Positions 1 to 5,013 of a DNA stretch of 6,289 nucleotides are shown here, piece by piece. Every line of letters begins with the position of its first letter. Positions within the stretch are counted from its first letter, which is position 1. Source of the DNA: JAKJGV01 sp964617565 (GTDB lineage: Bacteria; Verrucomicrobiota; Kiritimatiellia; CAIQIC01; JAGNIJ01); assembly GCA_964617565.1 (NCBI GenBank), contig CAZTYH010000098.1, forward strand, positions 1 through 6,289, in the 5' to 3' direction. The position numbers and the translations under genes are program-made. A model generated the notes under the pieces. That model was not told the DNA's origin. It ran no database searches and saw only the letters and a program-made list of their open reading frames with translations.

Positions 1-224
1 ACGACGTGCTCGAAGGGAGAGGTGTGCTGGTGGCGCAGCAGGTAATCAATCAGGATGGCGTCGTCGCGAAAGGTCTTGGTGCCTTCGCCGTAGGAGACGC
101 GGGCGGCCTGGACGATGCGCCGGTCGTTGCCCATGTAATCCACAAGCCTGACAAAACCGTGGTCGAGCACCTTGATTTCTTTATCGAGAAGCTCTTCCGC
201 TTCCGGGCTGAATGCGTGTGCCAT
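1..224 (-). CDS. thyX: Flavin-dependent thymidylate synthase ThyX, N-terminal part (cut by window edge)
   Basis: ThyX methylates dUMP to dTMP in the cytoplasm, using methylenetetrahydrofolate as carbon donor and FAD/NAD(P)H as reductant; it replaces ThyA in many bacteria. The 74 visible residues show the family's N-terminal pattern: LDHGFVRLVDYMGND (residues 20-34), the AARVSYGEG segment (40-48) and LLRHQHTSPFEH (62-73). The last corresponds to the conserved H-x-(T/S)-P-F-E-H stretch that contacts FAD in characterised ThyX enzymes. The signature RHRxxSxNxxSxR motif should lie just beyond the window edge, so it cannot be checked. Family members are about 220-250 aa, so roughly two thirds is missing. 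The ATG at 224-222 is preceded by AAGGA (minus strand) with 6 nt spacing. It lies 78 bp downstream of acnA in the same direction. Family assignment rests on recalled motif similarity and is strong. Confidence 0.93.
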   Translation of the reverse strand, partial: MAHAFSPEAEELLDKEIKVLDHGFVRLVDYMGNDRRIVQAARVSYGEGTKTFRDDAILIDYLLRHQHTSPFEHV

Positions 225-230
225 TGAAAG

Positions 231-235
231 TCCTT
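231..235 (-). promoter_or_regulatory. Ribosome binding site of thyX
   Basis: The minus strand reads AAGGA here, 6 nt before the ATG at 224-222. This supports the chosen thyX start. The spacing matches that of the acnA, barrel and EF-Tu-like genes in this window. Confidence 0.65.
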
Positions 236-248
236 TCCGATTTCTCAG

Positions 249-282
249 GAGTGGAGACATAAAGGAAAATCGCACTCCACTC
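249..282. other. Inverted repeat (hairpin) between acnA and thyX
   Basis: GAGTGGAG at 249-256 is perfectly complementary to CTCCACTC at 275-282, giving an 8-bp stem with an 18-nt loop in the 78-bp acnA-thyX spacer. On the minus strand, the direction of both genes, no T-run follows the stem, so it does not look like a standard intrinsic terminator. It could be an mRNA processing or stabilising structure, or a protein binding site. The palindrome is directly visible; any role is inference. Confidence 0.5.
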
Positions 283-302
283 AAGGATGAACGTCGGCAT
301 CA

Positions 303-3151
303 TCATCCCATCGCCTGTCGCAACACGTAGGGCAATATTCCACCATGCCGGTAGTATTCCAGTTCAATGGCGGAGTCCACACGGGCTTTCACCGTGAACG
401 TCTTACGGCGACCATCGGCTGTTTCAGCAACGACGTCCAGCACTTTGCCCGGCGCGAATGAATTCGCGATGCCCTGCACCGTGATGCGCTCGCGTCCGGT
501 CATACCCAGCGACTCTGCCGTCGCACCTTCCGTGAACTGAAGCGGCAAGACACCCATTTCGACCAGGTTGCTGCGGTGAATTCGCTCGAAGCTTTCCGCG
601 ATCACGGCTTTCACGCCGAGCAGATAAGGACCCTTGGCCGCCCAGTCGCGCGAGGATCCGGCACCGTAAAGCTTGCCGGCCAGAACAACGAGCGGTGTGC
701 CTTCCTTTGCATACTCCATGGCCGCGTCATAGATCGGCATGGTCGAACCACTCGGAATATGGATGGTCCATCCGCCTTCGCGATCCACCATGCGGTTTCG
801 AATTCGGATATTGGCGAACGTTCCACGCACCATTGCCTCGTGATTACCACGACGGGAGCCATACGAATTGAAGTCGGACGGTTGGACGCCATGCTCCATG
901 AGATATCGGCCCGCAGGACTGTCCTTCGGAATCGAGCCGGCGGGCGAAATGTGATCCGTCGTGATGAAATCACCGAACAGGCCCAGCACATGCGCGTCCG
1001 CGATATCGCTCAGCGGTTGCAGGCTGGTTTTGACATCGAGAACGAAAGGCGGCTCGCGGATGTAGAGGCAGTCCGGATTCCACTCGTAAACGGGAGCGGT
1101 CTGTGCTTCGAGCTTGTTCCAGACCGGATTCGACTCGGTCACGTTGCGGTACAGTTCGCAATAAAGTCCGGGGTTCGCGGCGGACTTCGCCACTTCCAGG
1201 ATTTCCGCGTCCGTGGGCCAGATATCCTTCAGATAGACAGGCTGTGCGTTTTTGTCGCTTCCGAGCGGATCGTTCGTGAGGTCGGTGTTCACCGTGCCCG
1301 CGAGCGCGTAGGCGACGACGAGGGGCGGGGAACAGAGATAGTTGGCGCGGGTCAACGGGTGCACGCGGCCTTCGAAGTTGCGATTACCGCTCAACACGGC
1401 GGCGGCAACCAATTTGCCGTCGCGCACCGCGGTTTCGATGGCGGGAGCGAGCGGGCCACTGTTGCCGATGCATGTGGCACAGCCGTAGGCGGCGACATTA
1501 AATCCGAGTTGCTCCAGATGCGGAAGCAGGCCGGAGTCCTTCAGATAGGCCGTCACCACGCGCGAGCCTGGCGCGAGGGTCGTTTTCACGGTGGACGGAA
1601 CACGGAGTCCTTTTTCCAACGCCTTCTTTGCGATAAGACCGGCGGCCAGCATGACGTGAGGATTGGAGGTGTTTGTGCAACTCGTGATGGAAGCGATCAG
1701 GACGGAACCATGTTTCAGTGAAGCGCCTTTTTCTGTCTCGACGGAAGCAGAGAGGGTATCCGGTGCGAGGCCGTAGCCGCCTTCCTTGACAGGGGCGGAC
1801 AGCGACTTGCGAAAAGCTTCACCGACCGAACGCAGTGGGAGTCGGTCGTGCGGTTTTTTCGGACCGGCAACCGAAGGTTCGATGATCGAGAGATCGAGTT
1901 CGAGAATACGATTGCAGACGGGATCCTGCGTGTCTGCACTGCGGAAGAGGCCCTGTTCTTTAAGGTAGCGCTCCACGAGGTCCAATTCCTCTTTGGTGCG
2001 GCCCGTTTCGCGAAGGTAGCGCAGCGTCTCCGCGTCCACGGGAAAGAACCCCATCGTGGCGCCGTATTCAGGGGCCATATTGGCGACTGTAGCGCGATCG
2101 GCGAGAGAAAGCGAATCAAGGCCGGGCCCGAAGTATTCGACAAACTGCTCGACAACGTTATGCTGCCGCAGCATTTGGGTAATGTGAAGCGTGAGGTCGG
2201 TTGCAGTCACGCCGGGTTCAAGACGTCCGGTCATGCGGACACCGGTTACGACGGGCGTAAGAATGGGAATGGGTTGGCCGAGCATCGCGGCCTCGGCTTC
2301 TATGCCGCCGACGCCCCATCCGAGCACGCCGAGGCCGTTGATCATAGTCGTGTGCGAGTCGGTGCCAACCAGCGTATCCGGGAAGGCCGTCGGGCGTCCC
2401 TGGTGCGAGCGGACGACCACGCACTTCGCGAGATATTCGAGATTCACCTGGTGGCAGATTCCGAGTCCGGGCGGAACGATCCGCAAACTCTGGAACGCGC
2501 CCTGGCCCCATCGGAGAAACTCGTAGCGGGCCTTGTTGCGCGCGAACTCCATGCGAATGTTCTGCTCCAACGCATCGGACGACGCGGAAACGTCCACCTG
2601 CACCGAGTGGTCAATGACGAGGTCAACGGGAATGAGCGGCTCGATCCTTGAGGCGTCGTGGCCGGCGCGGCGAACCGCACCGCGCAGCGCGGCAAGGTCG
2701 GCGACACAAGGTACGCCTGTAAAATCCTGGAGAAGAATACGGGCGGGAAGAAAAGGGAACTCACGCTTTGTCTCCTGGGCGGGCGACCAGCTTGCGAGTC
2801 CCGTGACATGAGCGGTTTCGTAAGCGGGGTGGGTGCCCTGCATGCGCAAGACGGATTCGAGCAGNNNNNNNNNNNNNNNNNNNNNNNNNNNNNNNNNNNN
2901 NNNNNNNNNNNNNNNNNNNNNNNNNNNNNNNNNNNNNNNNNNNNNNNNNNNNNNNNNNNNNNNNGAGCGGTTTCGTAAGCGGGGTGGGTGCCCTGCATGC
3001 GCAAGACGGATTCGAGCAGGATTCGAACGCAGAAAGGCATGTGTGAAACCGGGCCGAAGCCGGCTTCCTCCAATGCCGGGAGGCTGAAATAAGTCACGGT
3101 TGATCCACCGGACAGCTTCAGATTGCGGGCCGCATATTTAAAATCGGACAT
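303..3151 (-). CDS. acnA: Aconitate hydratase A (aconitase), complete but interrupted by an artefactual N gap
   Basis: Aconitase interconverts citrate and isocitrate through cis-aconitate in the TCA and glyoxylate cycles, using a [4Fe-4S] cluster. The gene reads continuously once the 155 bp of Ns plus duplicated flank at 2865-3019 are removed, giving 897 aa, the usual AcnA/IRP1-type length (about 890). In that numbering the three cluster cysteines are C440 (in SCTNTSNP), C506 and C509 (in CATCIGNSGP), matching the 437/503/506 pattern of IRP1. Other family motifs are DSHTTMING (213-221), TTDHISPAG (679-687, start of the swivel domain), SYGSRRGNHE (711-720) and YGAGSSRDWA (777-786). The ATG at 3151-3149 has AGGAG 6 nt upstream. 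Taken literally, the Ns shift the frame by 155 bp, so automatic tools would report a start-less 848-aa fragment and a short N-terminal fragment. Cysteine spacing and linker order favour AcnA over AcnB. No terminator is visible before thyX. Confidence 0.97.
2810..3019. other. Assembly gap 1: 100 Ns between two identical 55-bp copies
   Basis: Positions 2865-2964 are exactly 100 Ns. The 55 bp before them (2810-2864) and the 55 bp after them (2965-3019) are identical. Deleting the Ns and one copy puts the acnA start (3151) in frame with its body (3151 minus 155 equals 2996, the same frame as 303-2849) and gives an uninterrupted conserved N-terminus. The duplication is a contig-end overlap, not a biological repeat. 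An exact 55-base overlap suggests de Bruijn assembly with k of 55, followed by scaffolding with a fixed 100-N spacer. Confidence 0.95.
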
Positions 3152-3157
3152 GAAAGA

Positions 3158-3162
3158 CTCCT
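3158..3162 (-). promoter_or_regulatory. Ribosome binding site of acnA
   Basis: The minus strand reads AGGAG, 6 nt before the ATG at 3151-3149. It fixes that ATG as the acnA start, rather than the in-frame ATG nine codons upstream at 3178. Confidence 0.7.
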
Positions 3163-3202
3163 GCTGTAAAAAACACATTCAAGGGCTCATTTGCCGCGCA
3201 AC

Positions 3203-3232
3203 AGGGTAGGGTCTCTCATGCCCGGATGTCAA
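3203..3232 (-). promoter_or_regulatory. Candidate sigma-70-type promoter for acnA
   Basis: On the minus strand a perfect TTGACA (3232-3227) is followed after 18 nt by TACCCT (3208-3203), which keeps the first, second and last bases of the TATAAT box. Transcription would start near 3196, leaving a leader of about 45 nt before the acnA ATG at 3151. The -35 match is exact, but the -10 box is weak and the spacer one base longer than ideal. This is a plausible but unproven promoter. The inverted repeat GGGTCT (3209-3214) / AGACCC (3234-3239) straddles it and could be an operator. Confidence 0.4.
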
Positions 3233-3355
3233 CAGACCCATTTCCTGTTCCATATCATTCGGTTCTTTTTTTGTGGCGCGACGTGCAAAGCAAGGCTAGA
3301 TTGTGTATATATTACGTGCGTACGAAATGAATCTCGGCAAAGAAAACGAAGGACA

Positions 3356-3361
3356 GGGAGG
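3356..3361 (+). promoter_or_regulatory. Ribosome binding site deciding the start of the barrel gene
   Basis: GGGAGG lies 6 nt before the ATG at 3368. This favours 3368 over the open-frame extension that begins at 3191. The extension would put 59 non-conserved residues in front of a clear signal peptide. Confidence 0.75.
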
Positions 3362-3367
3362 TCTGCA

Positions 3368-4132
3368 ATGACGCGTAGATATCTGGTTGTTCTCGTCTCG
3401 ATGTGTCTTATGGCCGGTTTTGCCTACGGCGAAGCTCAGCGAACTGTATTCACCCACGAAAACAGGGTTCCTGAAGCCAGGCAGCTCGAGGTTGGAGTGG
3501 GCGGCAGCTTCAGCGAATTCCCGGAAGATACCCAGCGGGGGTTTAAAGGATACGATTCATATGCGTTTGGCCCATATCTTCGGTATGGCCTGGATGAAAG
3601 ATTCAGCGTGAACGCGGATATTCCGTTCATGTACATAGATCGGCGCGATGGTGACAGCGATCAGGGCCTGGGTGATGCGTCGGTCGGTTTTGAATTTGTC
3701 GGCTGGCAGGATGTGTTCGGCTATCCTTACATCTTGCCTCATGCGACTCTGTATTTGCCTACCGGCGATGAAGATAAGGGAATGGGCGAGGGCAAAGCAC
3801 GGCCCGCGTTCGGTGTCTCGATCGGCACGACCGTGAGCGACGTATTTCACTTCGTTGTGGATGCGACTTATACGATTTACCGCGATCGCGGCAATGAGGC
3901 CAGTTTCGGCGGGTCGTTGATCTGGGATCTTGACGAAAAATTCTCCCTCAGCGCGGAATGTCTTGTGATCAGCAACAGGGATACGGGTCCGGAAAGCAAC
4001 AATCCGATTTACATCATCGGGGGCATGCACTACGAAGTGAACGATGACATTCAGTTGAGCGTTTACGGCGGCAGCTCGCATCATTCGGAAGAGGATGTAA
4101 TCGCGGGCGCAAAGGCATCGTATAGCTTCTGA
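3368..4132 (+). CDS. Secreted outer-membrane beta-barrel protein of the transporter / MetA-pathway-like type, function unknown
   Basis: This 254-aa protein starts with a clear signal peptide: MTRR, a hydrophobic stretch (residues 5-19) and a likely cleavage after G21 (A-Y-G). No lipobox is present. The mature part is rich in alternating hydrophobic/polar beta-strands with aromatic girdle residues, has a loop LPTGDEDKGMGEG (about residues 136-148), and ends in SYSF. A C-terminal phenylalanine is typical of barrels inserted by the BAM complex. The overall pattern resembles the broad family annotated as phenol-degradation MetA-like or putative outer-membrane transporter proteins; I base this on pattern, not a search. 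Known members give little functional information, so substrate and role cannot be assigned. The gene is divergent from acnA and only 20 bp upstream of the ferredoxin gene, probably in one transcript. I see no convincing promoter in front of it. Confidence 0.75.
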   Translation: MTRRYLVVLVSMCLMAGFAYGEAQRTVFTHENRVPEARQLEVGVGGSFSEFPEDTQRGFKGYDSYAFGPYLRYGLDERFSVNADIPFMYIDRRDGDSDQGLGDASVGFEFVGWQDVFGYPYILPHATLYLPTGDEDKGMGEGKARPAFGVSIGTTVSDVFHFVVDATYTIYRDRGNEASFGGSLIWDLDEKFSLSAECLVISNRDTGPESNNPIYIIGGMHYEVNDDIQLSVYGGSSHHSEEDVIAGAKASYSF

Positions 4133-4152
4133 ACCCCGTCAGGCATTGCAGC

Positions 4153-4449
4153 ATGAATTCGAACAGCACGCCTTACCTGTGCCATCTTTTCATTTGCGCA
4201 AATGATCGCCATGGCGAGTGCAAAGCATGTGCGGACGATGGTGTCGGCCCGGCATTGAAGGCCCGGCTTAAGGATGAGGTCGCTCAGCGCGGATGGAAAG
4301 GGCGAGTCCGCGTTTCCCAGAGCGGTTGCCTCGGACTTTGCGCGAAGGGACCGAACGTGATGATTTACCCGCAGGGCATCTGGTTCAGCGATGCCCGGGT
4401 TGAAGATGCCGACGTTATTCTTGCAAAGGTGGCCGAAATCCTGGATTGA
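4153..4449 (+). CDS. Thioredoxin-like [2Fe-2S] ferredoxin
   Basis: This 98-aa protein matches the thioredoxin-fold [2Fe-2S] ferredoxin family, related to the NuoE/HoxE cluster domain. It opens with a beta-strand LCHLFICAND (9-18) and carries cysteines C15, C23 and C26. The second half has the diagnostic SGCLGLCAKGPNVMIYPQG segment (57-75), with C59 and C63 three residues apart. The cluster ligands are probably C15, one of C23/C26, C59 and C63. Length fits stand-alone members (about 80-110 aa). Such proteins carry single electrons in the cytoplasm; the partner here is unknown, and no hydrogenase, NuoF-like or nitrogenase gene is in the window. Only a weak CAGG lies upstream of the ATG, 20 bp after the barrel gene's stop, so translation may depend on coupling. 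C10 and the C23/C26 pair give an additional cysteine or two compared with the minimum. Confidence 0.88.
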   Translation: MNSNSTPYLCHLFICANDRHGECKACADDGVGPALKARLKDEVAQRGWKGRVRVSQSGCLGLCAKGPNVMIYPQGIWFSDARVEDADVILAKVAEILD

Positions 4450-4510
4450 ATTCTGCCTCTACCCTTTGCTTGCTTTTGCTCACCTCCATGATAGCGTTGC
4501 GTCATAACAT

Positions 4511-4516
4511 AGGAGG
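4511..4516 (+). promoter_or_regulatory. Strong ribosome binding site of the EF-Tu-like gene
   Basis: A perfect AGGAGG stands 6 nt before the ATG at 4523. It is the best Shine-Dalgarno sequence in the window and suggests efficient translation of this small protein. Confidence 0.8.
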
Positions 4517-4522
4517 TGTGTC

Positions 4523-4780
4523 ATGGCAGAGCGGGAAATTGGGACAGTGACACATTACTTCGGGCACATCGGTGTTGCTGCCGTGAAGATTACGGACGGA
4601 AACCTGGTGGTGGGTGATACCATCCATATCAAGGGTCATACATCCGATATAACAACAACGATCGCGTCCATGCAACTCAACCATGCTGACGTCAAGGAAG
4701 CACGGAAGGGTGATGATGTGGGGGTGAATGTGCCTGATCACGTTCGAGAACACGACAAGGTGTTCAAGGTTGTGGCGTAG
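4523..4780 (+). CDS. Small stand-alone EF-Tu domain 2-like protein (translation elongation factor-like)
   Basis: This 85-aa protein is one beta-barrel domain of the kind found as domain II of EF-Tu/IF2 GTPases. A related domain sits at the C-terminus of many U32-family peptidases. Visible pattern: GTVTHYFGHIGVAAVKI (7-23), the turn LVVGDTIHIKGHT (28-40), ASMQLNHADVKEARKGDDVG (48-67) and a final V-F-K-V strand. The GD..I.I.G and A..GD.VG elements are the domain II hallmarks. There is no GTP-binding domain, so it cannot be a working elongation factor, and I do not assign a function. Databases usually call such proteins translation elongation factor-like. It follows the ferredoxin gene after 73 bp with its own strong ribosome binding site. 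I see no clear promoter or terminator in that spacer, so it may be co-transcribed. The palindromic repeat element begins 2 bp after its stop codon. Confidence 0.82.
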   Translation: MAEREIGTVTHYFGHIGVAAVKITDGNLVVGDTIHIKGHTSDITTTIASMQLNHADVKEARKGDDVGVNVPDHVREHDKVFKVVA

Positions 4781-4782
4781 GG

Positions 4783-4935
4783 ACCCTCACCCCGGCCCTC
4801 TCCCAAAGGGAGAGGGGGAGAATGCTGTAAGCCTCTCCCAAAGGAAGAGGAGGGGAGTGTTGTAAACATCTCCCGATGCGAGAGGGGAACGCAGAAAAGC
4901 TTCCTCTCCCTCTGGGAGAGGCTTGAGGTGAGGGA
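4783..4935. repeat. 153-bp palindromic intergenic repeat element with four tandem hairpin units
   Basis: The ends form an imperfect 22-nt inverted repeat (4783-4804 against 4914-4935, 17 of 22 paired). Inside, hairpins of the form CCTCTCCC-nnn-GGGAGAGG begin at 4797, 4832, 4867 and 4903, a period of 35, 35 and 36 bp. Units 1 and 2 share 29 of 35 positions. Units 1 and 4 have perfect 8-bp stems (9 in unit 1), unit 2 has one mismatch and unit 3 two. CCCTCACCCC...CCCTCTCCC sequences of this kind are widespread intergenic repeats in many bacterial genomes; this is from memory. I see no target-site duplication and no transposase. It starts 2 bp after the EF-Tu-like stop and may stabilise the mRNA 3' end or take part in termination. 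Confidence 0.85.
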
Positions 4936-4961
4936 ATCGCCTCGCCTCGCGTTGTTTTTTT
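4925..4961 (+). terminator. Intrinsic terminator after the EF-Tu-like gene
   Basis: GAGGTGAGG (4925-4933) pairs with CCTCGCCTC (4940-4948) to give a 9-bp GC-rich stem with one G-U pair and a 6-nt loop. GCG and then TTGTTTTTTT (4952-4961) follow. This is a good match to a rho-independent terminator for the plus-strand genes ending at 4780. Its 5' arm lies inside the right terminal repeat of the palindromic element. A second T-run (4982-4989) follows a much weaker 4-bp GGGC/GCCC stem (4962-4975) and may act as a backup. Confidence 0.7.
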
Positions 4962-5013
4962 GGGCCCTATAGCCCGAAGTATTTTTTTTGTGTTCGTTGC
5001 AATTGGAGAGCAA

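Noticed and set aside
576..1721. Long plus-strand open frame (381 aa) opposite acnA
   Set aside because: It is antisense to well-conserved aconitase coding sequence, with Arg/Gly/His-rich low-likelihood protein content. It is a frame shadow of a GC-rich gene.
1848..2651. Plus-strand open frame (267 aa) opposite acnA
   Set aside because: Same reason: an antisense shadow of the aconitase N-terminal half, with no recognisable family motif.
2810..3019. A biological direct repeat of 55 bp
   Set aside because: Only one copy is needed for an intact aconitase frame, and the same exact length appears at the other gap, so it is an assembly overlap.
3273..3286. Sigma-54 promoter upstream of the barrel gene (TGGCGC...TGCAA)
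   Set aside because: The GG and GC elements are 8 nt apart instead of the required 10.
3294..3313. Sigma-70 promoter for the barrel gene around TAGATT or TATATT
   Set aside because: Neither -10-like box has a recognisable -35 box at 16-18 nt, so I do not list it.
3191..3367. 59-codon N-terminal extension of the barrel gene
   Set aside because: It would bury a clear signal peptide that begins at 3368. A good GGGAGG site sits 6 nt before 3368, and the extension covers the candidate acnA promoter.
3368..3430. Lipoprotein signal at C13 of the barrel protein
   Set aside because: The residues before the cysteine (V-S-M) do not fit a lipobox, and the cysteine is inside the hydrophobic core of an ordinary signal peptide.
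4783..4935. CRISPR array
   Set aside because: The 35-bp periodicity is superficially similar, but the segments between palindromes are themselves related to each other and the repeats are only about 19 bp. There are no unique spacers and no cas genes.
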